64,000 nt of DNA. It comes from Unio delphinus (lineage: Eukaryota > Mollusca > Bivalvia > Unionida > Unionidae). Made by a program: the position numbers and the translations under genes. Positions 42,874 through 50,758 of the stretch are shown here, piece after piece. Below the pieces are notes generated by a model. The model worked only from the letters and a program-made list of their open reading frames with translations. It was not told the origin of the DNA and did no database searches. Each line of letters opens with the position of its first letter. The first letter of the stretch is position 1. The stretch is taken from contig JAQISU010000210.1 of NCBI GenBank assembly GCA_029339505.1, positions 17,482,001-17,546,000 of the forward strand. The letters are read 5' to 3'.

Positions 42874-43803
42874 TCACTTGTTTGAGAATCGTTTTTGAAA
42901 ATGGAGTTTCACTGTGACTTTCCCTTTGGTAAATGGAATATTTTGTCCTAGTTCTCCTTTTATAGTAATGTTGACACTGTCAAAATACGACTTACTGACG
43001 GGTAAATAATGAGGTTGTACAAATTCGCGGTGAACATGGTAGGTATTTCCACCTTCTTCGTCAGCGGTAGTGGTATCCACTTTGAAAGGAATGACACGTA
43101 GTAACGGTACAGAGGTGTGTCCTACTACGTTGTACTCCACTACATCGGAGTACACAAAAATCAAGTTGAGTCCTTGATTCATTTCTACAGAGAATCGAAA
43201 ATATTTTGAAAAATCCATGTTACTGCTTATGCCTGGTATTTCCTTTTTGTTCGAGAGCATCTTGAGGTCTCCACCTAAAATATCAAACAATTCAGGACAA
43301 AAGGTAATGGCTATTATTTTCTTCTCTGAAAATTTGATCATGAGGCGACGAGCCACTTTAATGTATTCAAAGGTAACACTTTCTTTGATTTTTTCCAGGG
43401 GTTTACCAAACACAGCATTGAACCTGTTGTCAATCGTAGTCACTAAATGTTGACCACTAAAATAGTAGCCTGCTGGAATGGTGATCACATGAGTGGACAG
43501 TTGTTTAGTTAAGGGCTCATTTGATTTCTTGGTGTCTATACCAGGGATGCCTCGTTCGTCTAAGGCATGTTGCAATTGCTTGTCATACACTTCTACTGTA
43601 AAAGTGTTTTCATTTTCGACGATGTTTTTGATTTGTGTCGGGTGTATCATTTCCACTAAAGCCACTTCCCAATAAGCATTTTGATCCAAATGCATGGCTT
43701 GAGGTAATTTAGCCGTATAACAGCACAACGTGTTGTTAGGAAACACCTCCATGGAACTGTCACTAGGTAACGTTAAGTAAAATTGGTTAATAGTGTGGTT
43801 CAT
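42874..43803 (-). CDS. Penton-like minor capsid protein, copy B (intact)
   Basis: A 309-aa protein. MEVFPNNTLCCYTAKLPQ near the start, AYWEVALVEMIHPTQ, a Gly/Tyr-rich GYYFSGQHLV segment, VYSDVVEYNVVGHTSVPLLR near residue 215, and a final FDSVNITIKGELGQNIPF strand block match Maverick single jelly-roll minor capsid (penton) proteins. Its start ATG overlaps the stop of the upstream membrane gene in ATGA, implying coupled or overlapping translation. The frame is intact, whereas the copy A version has lost its start and has several breaks. Confidence 0.85.
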   Translation of the reverse strand: MNHTINQFYLTLPSDSSMEVFPNNTLCCYTAKLPQAMHLDQNAYWEVALVEMIHPTQIKNIVENENTFTVEVYDKQLQHALDERGIPGIDTKKSNEPLTKQLSTHVITIPAGYYFSGQHLVTTIDNRFNAVFGKPLEKIKESVTFEYIKVARRLMIKFSEKKIIAITFCPELFDILGGDLKMLSNKKEIPGISSNMDFSKYFRFSVEMNQGLNLIFVYSDVVEYNVVGHTSVPLLRVIPFKVDTTTADEEGGNTYHVHREFVQPHYLPVSKSYFDSVNITIKGELGQNIPFTKGKVTVKLHFQKRFSNK

Positions 43804-44222
43804 ATTTCCAATGTTCTTTTGTCCGAGGAGTCACTCGAAGTTAAAGGAGTGTCTAACAGAGGATTGTGATTGGAAGAGTGACTGTCAGGAGAATGCCTAA
43901 CGTTGGATGCAAGACTCCCAATAGTGTTATTGTTGTTCCCGTTGTAAGAGGAGTATTTCAGGGAAGGATTGGGAAGAAGATACCCGATGCAACTGCTGAG
44001 TAAAATGGTCTACAATTGTTTGTCTCTTTGTTGCAAACTCAAATTAGCAATGGCTGCACCGATGACACAATACACCACAAAGATTTGACAGAAAAAGACG
44101 ATTTGCGTTTTAGGGACACGTTCTCCACACCACACCCACAAGGGTTGCTTTTGTAAATCTTGCAGAGAGGAAGTGGGTGAAGGAGTAGTCACTGTGGTTG
44201 CTGAAACTGTATTGAAGGGCAT
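43800..44222 (-). pseudogene. Conserved small membrane protein, copy B
   Basis: Homologue of 16,408-16,683. It has a Thr/Ser-rich N-terminus, a hydrophobic IVFFCQIFVVYCVIGAAIANL segment and an LPNPSLKYS motif, followed by an Asn/Ser-rich hydrophilic tail. One TAG (about 44,010) replaces the Trp codon seen in copy A. Past it the frame is open to a TGA overlapping the penton ATG (ATGA). The intact ancestor was therefore about 140 residues. Probably a virion-associated or host-membrane protein; function unknown. Confidence 0.65.
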
Positions 44223-44227
44223 AATGG

Positions 44228-45302
44228 TTACTTCTTTTTATAGTCGATGACTTGCGATGCGTCAATCCAAGAATCAAAACTAGGAGAATATCCTTTCCAA
44301 CGTACTTTGACTTCTTTGACACGACGTTTTCCTACTTTACGGGTTCTTCGTTCGAGAATGCTTTCAATCTCGTACACGTCGTCTTCTTTTTTGGTGACAC
44401 GTTGTAACTCAGGCAAGTAAAACGTTCCTTTTAAGACTTCTCCGTTCATGTCTTCCAATTTATAGACGGTAGGATGACGATCACGCACTCGTCCAGTAAC
44501 ACGAAACAATTCGGTGGTCCAGTTGGGTAAGTAACCTTTGTCGAAAGTGCGTTTGGTTTTGCCAATGCGTACCCAATCTCCCCGGGTTAACACTTCTCCA
44601 CCTTTCTTAGGGACAACCAACGTCCGGGACGTACCAAACAAGCGCTCAAAAACAGTCACTTCGTTGTCGGGTGTCACCTCTTGTGGGGTACGTCCAATGC
44701 TTCTATGGTAAGATTGATTGTAGGCTTGAACTAAGTGCGGTAAGACGTCGATGTACTTGAGAGTGTGTTGATGCGTAAAATATTTCCACATGCGTTCTTT
44801 CAAGGTACGTTGAAAACGTTCCACGATACTGGCTTTGGTTTTAGGATTTTCGTTGGAAAGCTTGGTTCAGAAATTCGGTACCTTTGTTGGTTTGCCATCG
44901 AAGAGGGTGACGACCACTTTGTTTCAACACCAGTTGCAAAGCTCGTACTAACTCTTCGCTCGATTTGGATGTCAATGGTACGACCCAGGCAAATTTAGAA
45001 AAGACGTCGATGACACAAAACAAATATTTGTAGCCACGATTGTAGCTGGCTAAATGAGAGACATCAGCTAAATCGGCTTGCCATTGATGATCGATGCCTT
45101 CCACTTGAGTGCGACTTCTGTGAAATTTTCGTCGAATGGGTTTGTGTAAAGTGTACGTCGCTTGTTCTTGTAACCATCGTTGTAATTCAGGTAAACGAAG
45201 CTTTTTCAGGCGAGGTTTGGCAGCACGATACAATTTCTGAATGTCTCCGTAACATGCAGGGTGAGCTGGATCGTAGTAAATGCTGGCTAATACCTTCTCC
45301 AT
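44228..45302 (-). pseudogene. int: Maverick integrase with chromodomain, copy B
   Basis: About 358 codons in two frames. The N-terminal YYDPAHPACYGD block and rve core (first Asp in WQADLADVS) are in the first frame (to 44,841). A frameshift near 44,840 precedes the catalytic Glu region, and the second frame (44,228-44,824) has the rest of the core (YHRSIGRTPQE), a DNA-binding segment and the chromodomain (ESILERRTRKVGK, then WKGYSPSFDSWID). The second catalytic Asp is changed to Asn (QTNKGTEF against QTDKGTEF in copy A), so it is inactive twice over. Chromodomains steer insertion towards modified histones in other elements. Confidence 0.9.
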
Positions 45303-45309
45303 GGTTTAG

Positions 45310-46001
45310 TTAATAAGTGACCCACTCTTCGAGGATATTGCTTTGGGTGGGACGAAATGGGGGTTGTTTGGAAACGGTTTTACGTGTCCGATGTGCCACA
45401 GGAGTTGACGTCGAGGGTGGTGGTGGTGGTGGTGGTGGAGGTAATGAGATAGCTTCTTTGGTCTTCTTTTCTTTTTTCACTTCTGGTTTCCTTTCTTTCT
45501 TTTTCACTTCTGTCGAAGAAGGAGTGGCCGTCATCTTTTTAACCCAGGTTTTGAGTTCTTCTCGTTGGGGAGTGGGGGAAGGGGTCAACAAGGAAGTGGC
45601 AATCTTACTCGGAAGGGGAGTGGGAGTGGGTGTTTGAAAGAGATCATGAAGTTCATCTTCTTCCTTGGGTAATGGTGGGTTACGTCTGTTTTAACTGATG
45701 TAGAGGGTGAGGGTAACGGGTTATTCATTAGAGCCTTCAAATCGGACAAAGTGGGTTGAGCTGTTTGTTCCACAGCTTTTCGATGAAAGAGTTGTAGTCG
45801 TTTCAAGAGTTGACCGTACTTTTGCGATTTTTCGGTTTCGGATAAATCGTGACGATGCATCAAGGATTGCAATTTGTGTTGTAATTGGGACATCTCGTTC
45901 AAATCCGGATTGGGTGGTAAATGAGGGGTACGTTGTTCCTGCCAACGATGGTATTCCATCCATCGTTTGTAAGGAACCAAAGTCAGTTTTCGTCCTTCCA
46001 T
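45310..46001 (-). pseudogene. Pro-rich late protein, copy B (frameshifted)
   Basis: Same protein as 21,206-21,898: MEGRKLTLVPYKRW start, helical region, Pro/Thr linker, Lys-rich patch, polyproline and EEWVTY end. A one-base change near 45,675 shifts the frame in the linker, producing two overlapping frames (45,585-46,001 and 45,310-45,591). A TATA-like GATAAAAG lies about 45 nt upstream. The stop is 7 nt from the integrase start. Confidence 0.75.
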
Positions 46002-46065
46002 AGGCTTTCAAAGGTTATGTCTGAGATGATAGTGCTCCATAGATCCCTTTTATCTTCTGGAAGGA

Positions 46066-46494
46066 TCAACTTTGAGGGACTCCTCGTGCTAACCCTTGCA
46101 TCATACCTGGCAATAAACTTGCGCCGGCTTTTGCTAATCCTGTCAACATAGGAATAAGAAAGGGAAAAAATCCTCCGCGTTGCACCAACATCTTTTTCTT
46201 TTGACGAATAGGTATTTTCTTTTGAACCATTTGACGAAGAACGTGTCGATGTTTGGCTAAGCAGTTTTTCTGGTGTGGAGACAAAGGTATCGTACCTTTC
46301 AAGACATTCAAACAACATTCACACACGGTATCGATGACATCTTTGGAGGCTGTTTTAATGAATTGTTTTCGCATGGGTGGTGAGGCTTTGGACAGGACGG
46401 ACAACACGTCTCCGTGTTTGGCTAAACGAGGAGGTAGTCCTTTCCTTTTCTTTCCTTTGTAGGGTGCATAAGAATGTTTTCTGCGAGGTGACAT
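46066..46494 (-). CDS. pX-like basic virion protein, copy B (intact)
   Basis: 142 aa, the same length as the copy A gene at 20,713, with only a few amino-acid differences (for example H/Y and I/F). A Lys/Arg-rich start, a Cys-containing helix block, and a hydrophobic GGFFPFLIPMLTGLAKAG tail. A GATAAAAGG TATA-like box lies about 45 nt upstream (near 46,550), kept here but mutated in copy A. Likely a DNA-associated virion protein by analogy with adenovirus pX; not demonstrated. Confidence 0.7.
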   Translation of the reverse strand: MSPRRKHSYAPYKGKKRKGLPPRLAKHGDVLSVLSKASPPMRKQFIKTASKDVIDTVCECCLNVLKGTIPLSPHQKNCLAKHRHVLRQMVQKKIPIRQKKKMLVQRGGFFPFLIPMLTGLAKAGASLLPGMMQGLARGVPQS

Positions 46495-46571
46495 CTTTGC
46501 GTGTTCATTTCACAAGATCACTAGTGTCAATGACTTGGAACACACACCCTTTTATCTTTTTTGGGGGGAAC

Positions 46572-46793
46572 TACCGCTTCGTCAAAAAGGTAACAATGTG
46601 TTTCCCAAAATTGTCAAAGGATCCTCCTTTTTGGTGACTCTGCTTTTTTCTTTAAAGGCCTATACCTTTGGAGGGAAGGACGTCGATGTTTGGTTTTTAA
46701 GCTTTTGGTGGGATGACAAAATTGTCTTTTTCCTTTTCCTTTTTGGGTAGCAGAACGTCGAGGGCAATAGTGTGTACGTTTTTGAGGAGGCAT
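46572..46793 (-). pseudogene. Small Arg/Lys-rich late protein, copy B (frameshifted)
   Basis: Starts MPPQKRTHYCPRR, as in copy A (20,416). An extra A in the run near 46,648 shifts the frame before the GGSFDNFGKHIVTFL tail, so the protein would end early at 46,614. A TATA box at about 46,851-46,859 overlaps the stop of the core gene. Confidence 0.55.
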
Positions 46794-46854
46794 TCTTGAG
46801 TGTTCAGCAGTGGTACAGAAAATATTGATCCCTGTTGTAATCCTCAAGTCATTT

Positions 46855-47735
46855 TTATACTGGAATGCGACGCCACTGATTATCTTTGCGTCGTATCAAC
46901 TTCATGGCAGGTAACACACGTCGTGAAGGAGTTCGTAACGGATTCAATCGGGACAGTTCTTGTTTGGACAAATCTAGTAAACTCTTTAACATACCAGATC
47001 TTTTTTGGACTTTAACTTTAGGGGCAGGTACTTTGTGAGCAGCTGCTACTGCCGCTAATGTGGACGAGGGTGTCACCGGTGGAGGAGACGTTTTGGGAGA
47101 CGTAGATTTCCAATGTTTCATCAAATTAGGAAAAACGTGTGTCAAATTGGCTTTGGCTGGCATCACCCGCAACGGAGAAGTGGAAACCCCTGAGGCTACT
47201 GGCAACGTAGTCCCTACCAAACGTCCATGTAGATCTTTTCTTACAGGTTGTGGTTGACGAAGGTAAGGTTGCGTCCTGGCTGAAGTGCCTCTTTTGCGAG
47301 GGACCGCTTTTTTCTGTGGACTTTTCTTTTTCTGTGCTTTGGTATTGGTACTCTTGTTCTTTTTCTTTGGGGTTCGTTTGGCTTTTTTTTTTCTTGGGGT
47401 GAACTTTGGGAGCATTGGGATCCCATTTTAAAAGGGAACGAATGATGACACCTCCTAGAGAACCGCTACCTCCAGGTTTCAATATGATTTGCTTTTTGAG
47501 TTGAGTGTCGATGCGAGGATCGGCCAGTTGCGTCAAGGCTACTTTGTTTCTTGGTTTGATGTGGAATGTGAATGATGCCTTGCAGTAATTGACGTGCTGT
47601 CACCGTAAACCATCGTAAGACTTCTTTGAGACAGGCATCTAAGACGTGAGCACGTCTTTGTGGATTTATTTCGCGACTGATGCCGTACAAGGCACGAATC
47701 AATTTGATGGGAAGATGAGACTGAAGGGATGTCAT
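46855..47735 (-). pseudogene. Lys-rich core/nucleoprotein, copy B
   Basis: The start at 47,735 was chosen because a TATAAATA box lies about 40 nt upstream. An N-terminal helical domain (LPIKLIRALYGISREINPQ) is followed, after a frameshift near 47,545, by LKKQIILKPGGSGSLGG, and after a second frameshift near 47,400 (poly-A run) by a Lys-rich stretch and a Pro/Ser/Ala tail ending NQWRRIPV. About 290 codons. Composition suggests DNA packaging in the virion. It follows the ATPase gene. Confidence 0.6.
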
Positions 47736-47773
47736 GTTGACGATGTATGAGACAAGGTTAAAGTAACCCAAGG

Positions 47774-47781
47774 TATTTATA
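47774..47781 (-). promoter_or_regulatory. TATA box of core-protein gene
   Basis: TATAAATA on the minus strand, about 40 nt before the first ATG of the core gene (47,735). In copy A only the distal part (aaatacc) survives at the segment junction near 19,420. Confidence 0.6.
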
Positions 47782-47845
47782 GATTTTTTAGTGCTTCATA
47801 TGGTTATGTTGACGACGAGGACGTGTACACGACAGGTCCTCCGTC

Positions 47846-48535
47846 TTAACACCAGTCGTGAAACAAATTGGTACGAAATCGCAAATAATCAGGGGTAGTG
47901 GGTTTTAAATCAACGAGTAAATAAGCGTGTGGCGTTTGAGTGGCATCTTCGTATGCATGAGTCAGCCAAGGTGTTCCTAACTGTTTGGCTAAGACTTGCA
48001 CTTGTGATTTATCTCGAGGACTTTTAAACAAGACCACATAATGAGCATTGAGACTAATGGTACGATGGGCTTTACTTTGTTGAAATAAATTTTGTGTAAT
48101 GTAAATGACACTGGCATTACGATGATGCCCTTTACGTGTAAACCACAGTTTAATTTCTTCTTCGTCTTCTCCTAACATGTCGTCAAATATAACCCAATGA
48201 GTTTGACTAGGGTCAGACACGATCCCCTCGTCTTCTTGGGGAATGCCTTCCACAAACACAATGGAATCACCTTGACTTTCTTGCAAGAGGCTGTATGACG
48301 ATTGCCACTCTTTGTAACACCACACGATACGTTGAGGTGGACGATCGATCAAATGATGTTTATGTTCGATCAAACGTTTGACAAATTCGGTTTTGCCTGA
48401 AAAGCTCGGTCCAGCAATTAACATGTTAAAAGGATGACGAAGATACAAGGCTTTCTAACTAGCATGATCTAAGTGTTCGTCAATGACTTTGAATGTGGAG
48501 GAGGAAGGAGGAGTAAAAATAGCAGAGTGAGCCAT
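47846..48535 (-). pseudogene. DNA-packaging ATPase (FtsK/HerA, A32-like), copy B
   Basis: Translation from the ATG at 48,535 gives a short leader, then a TAG (48,455-48,457), then about 200 open codons. Walker A is GPSFSGKTEF, close after RHPFNMLIA. Walker B is THWVIFDDML, and a sensor-like ASVIYITQNLF follows, as in poxvirus A32-type and Maverick packaging ATPases. It would drive genome entry into capsids. A single nonsense mutation is the only defect. Copy A has lost this gene. It sits between the accessory block and the core gene. Confidence 0.85.
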
Positions 48536-48628
48536 AGTCGTGTAGGGTATGACAGTATTGTCACAAAAAACAGACAAGACAAGAGGTTTTAATACTTTTT
48601 TTCAAGACACGTTTATTTCAAGACATGT

Positions 48629-49060
48629 TTAAATTCGAACAACACGAAAAACAAAAATACATAATAACCAAATGGATAAATACAGGAATAAAAAACACAG
48701 GGAAGCGATCAAAGTGGCATATAAACAAGGCACTGTACAACATGATTTGGGTAACGAACGTCTCCTAGAGGTAGTGCGTAATGTTCTTATAGTCTCCTCT
48801 ACATGAGGTATAGTCACATAGGTGTCTTCTCGAAAGGGTCTTTGTGGGGAAATGTCCATGACAGTTCTGTCTTGAACAGAGGGTTTATCCTGGGTGTCAG
48901 ATTCTTTTTCTTCTTCTTCTTCTTCTGGTACTGTCACTAACACAGGTTTAAAAGTGACTTTTTTCACTCGACGATGAATTTTACGAACACAACGCTTGGG
49001 AATAATGGGATGTTTCGTTTGTCCAAGCCTCAAAATCCCAACTTTTCCAGTCACGTACAT
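48629..49060 (-). CDS. C-terminally anchored membrane protein, accessory block
   Basis: From the ATG at 49,060, about 143 aa. A basic N-terminal region (RCVRKIHRRVKK) is followed by an acidic EEEEEEKES stretch, a Ser/Thr/Arg linker and one strong C-terminal hydrophobic segment (LIASLCFLFLYLSIWLLCIF), then a short basic end. This is a tail-anchored layout. No family recognised. The 5' end overlaps the preceding frame by 80 nt, so a later start is possible. It could be a virion or organelle-membrane protein. Confidence 0.5.
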   Translation of the reverse strand: MYVTGKVGILRLGQTKHPIIPKRCVRKIHRRVKKVTFKPVLVTVPEEEEEEKESDTQDKPSVQDRTVMDISPQRPFREDTYVTIPHVEETIRTLRTTSRRRSLPKSCCTVPCLYATLIASLCFLFLYLSIWLLCIFVFRVVRI

Positions 49061-49460
49061 CTGTCCAATGAGGGTGTAAATCACAAGCTACAAACACATC
49101 TTCGTACATTGCTTCCGTACGTAAAAGTTGCCGAATCTTTTTTTCCTGTAGAGGTCGAGACGTATCCAGATGAAAGCGTAAGGCTTTGAACAGAATGAGT
49201 CTCTCGTGGACATTTAAAGGTGTCACCATACTGTCTTTTTTTTTTGATAGATAGTGTTCGTAAAGTACCCACAAAGAATCGGCAGGTAAACGAAATCCAA
49301 GAAAGCAAGTCACTAAAACACACACTACACGGCGACCCCAATTCATAGGGTACAGTTCTTGCAATAAGTGTTCGTAATCTTTCACTGTGTGAATCTTCTC
49401 ATTGATATCCTTCCACGGAATCTGTTGGATCACCAGTGATAAAGGTTGTGGCATGGTCAT
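48981..49460 (-). CDS. Helical protein with Bcl-2 BH1-like motif, accessory block
   Basis: A 159-aa intact frame. The segment ELYPMNWGRRVVCVLVTCFLG (about residues 35-55; quoted here in part as MNWGRRVVCVLVTCF) resembles the BH1 signature NWGRxV followed by a hydrophobic helix in Bcl-2 family proteins. Size and mostly helical composition also fit, but BH2/BH3 are not clear and there is no C-terminal anchor. The neighbouring gene at 48,629 does have one. A TATAAAAG box sits only about 10 nt before the ATG, so the first ATG may be upstream of the true mRNA start. Anti-apoptotic function is a hypothesis. Confidence 0.4.
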   Translation of the reverse strand: MTMPQPLSLVIQQIPWKDINEKIHTVKDYEHLLQELYPMNWGRRVVCVLVTCFLGFRLPADSLWVLYEHYLSKKKDSMVTPLNVHERLILFKALRFHLDTSRPLQEKKIRQLLRTEAMYEDVFVACDLHPHWTDVRDWKSWDFEAWTNETSHYSQALCS

Positions 49461-49491
49461 TCTCTTTTATACTTCTTTAGGTCGAAGATCA

Positions 49492-49868
49492 TCAGTGTAT
49501 ATTCTGCACAGAATCAAATCTCCTCCAAAAGCGAAAGTGATTAATATAACCTGTAATTTCGTCACGCTGACATTCAGGGTAACGGTTAAGAAGGATCAAA
49601 ACATCTTCAGATGTAAACGTACTAGACGTAAATTGGAAACAGAGCAAACCAACACCCTTGATCCAGAGAAATCTAATACGTTGGTTAATTTTTGTCACTT
49701 TCCTCTTGTGAATTTCACGACACAAAAGCTCTACAGTCACCCTTTGAGATTTTTCTTTCGCAAGGCTTTGCCAAACGTCTTTGTAGATCTTCTCTTGCAA
49801 TTCGTGGGGTAATCCTTGAATATATTTTTTTTTATATTATATACTGGTCTAGGTTTGTTCAACGACAT
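49492..49868 (-). pseudogene. F-box-like small protein, second copy (frameshifted)
   Basis: Tandem duplicate of the gene at 49,893-50,162. From the ATG at 49,868 the frame is lost after about 15 codons in an A run (near 49,825). The rest reads openly at 49,492-49,800: KIYKDVWQSLAKEKSQRVT, then CREIHKRKVTKIN and a longer C-terminus than the first copy. The duplication unit is about 294 bp. Confidence 0.5.
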
Positions 49869-49892
49869 GGAGCAGTAGTGTCACTTGTCCCA

Positions 49893-50162
49893 CTACCAAT
49901 TAATGTGACGGTGAAAAAGGATCAAAACATCTTCAGGTGTAAACGTACTAAAATAAAAATAGAGAAATCTAATACATTCGTTAATTTTTGTCACTTTCCT
50001 CTTGTGAATTTCACGACACAAAAGTTGTACAGTCACCCATTGAGATTTTTCTTTCGCAAGGCTTTGCCAAACGTCTTTGTAGATCTTCTCTTGCAATTCG
50101 TGGGGTAATCCTTGAATATTATGTTTTATATTATATACTGGTCTAGGTTTGTTCAACGACAT
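49893..50162 (-). CDS. F-box-like small protein, first copy
   Basis: 89 aa. The N-terminal IQGLPHELQEKIYKDVWQ has the LPxEL-xxKI pattern of an F-box helix, which in cellular proteins binds Skp1. The rest (LLCREIHKRKVTKINECI) is helical and basic. The domain would be short, so this is a weak call. In viruses F-box proteins recruit ubiquitin ligases; here that is speculation. It lies between the BIR gene and its own duplicate. Confidence 0.4.
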   Translation of the reverse strand: MSLNKPRPVYNIKHNIQGLPHELQEKIYKDVWQSLAKEKSQWVTVQLLCREIHKRKVTKINECIRFLYFYFSTFTPEDVLILFHRHINW

Positions 50163-50180
50163 GGAGCAGTAGTGTCACTT

Positions 50181-50465
50181 CTAATCACTAGGTCCTACTA
50201 AAGGTAGGTATTGACAATTCGGGGACCATCGCACATGTTCCAGGTACGCAGAGTCTTTATGTTCCCACTCGTAAATGGACACACCACAACTGAAACACTT
50301 GACTTTATCCCCTTCGCCTAAGTAGAAAAATCCGGCTCTGGCTAATTCTTTAGGAGTTGGTCCAGGCATATATTTTGGCCATTTATCTTTGAAGGTTTGG
50401 AATCGACTTTTAAAGTGACAGTATTCAGGCAAACTTGTCGGGAACGAATATTCGACTCTCCTCAC
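50181..50465 (-). CDS. BIR-domain (inhibitor-of-apoptosis-like) protein
   Basis: A single BIR domain. It has SRFQTFKDKWP at residues 20-30, ELARAGFFYLGEGDKVKCF at 40-58, and the zinc ligands C57, C60, H77 and C84 (CFSCG, then HVRWSPNC), a perfect C-x2-C-x16-H-x6-C. BIR proteins of insects and baculoviruses bind caspases or IAP antagonists. No RING follows. The first codon of the frame is GTG and no ATG is in frame before an upstream stop. An ATG a few codons upstream in another frame suggests a small break at the start, or a short missing exon. It was probably captured from a host IAP gene. Confidence 0.9.
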   Translation of the reverse strand: MRRVEYSFPTSLPEYCHFKSRFQTFKDKWPKYMPGPTPKELARAGFFYLGEGDKVKCFSCGVSIYEWEHKDSAYLEHVRWSPNCQYLPLVGPSD

Positions 50466-50492
50466 TTCAGGTTTATGTAGGTACGGTGAAAT

Positions 50493-50723
50493 TCATAGGA
50501 GTCCACGATAACGTGTGGCACCGCTTTCACATCCCCCAGGTTTGACACGTGTAGCATCACTTTCCAGGGTAGATATAGGGGTAGTAGTCATAGCAAAGTT
50601 TCCACGATATCCTGCTGAATCGCTAAGGTCACAGTGCCTGGCATCACTACAATCGCAAGGTTTAGCATCGTACTCCACTTGAGAATTCCCAAATTTGAAT
50701 GATGTCTGTTTAAATGGATTCAT
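50493..50723 (-). CDS. Small Cys-containing protein, accessory block
   Basis: 76 aa, intact, just downstream of the polymerase. CDCSDARHCDLSDS holds three Cys and one His and may bind metal; the remainder is Ser/Thr/Gly-rich. No family recognised. Confidence 0.4.
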   Translation of the reverse strand: MNPFKQTSFKFGNSQVEYDAKPCDCSDARHCDLSDSAGYRGNFAMTTTPISTLESDATRVKPGGCESGATRYRGLL

Positions 50724-50758
50724 CTTCTTTTCGCTTGGTTAGTGTAGTGGTAAATGAA

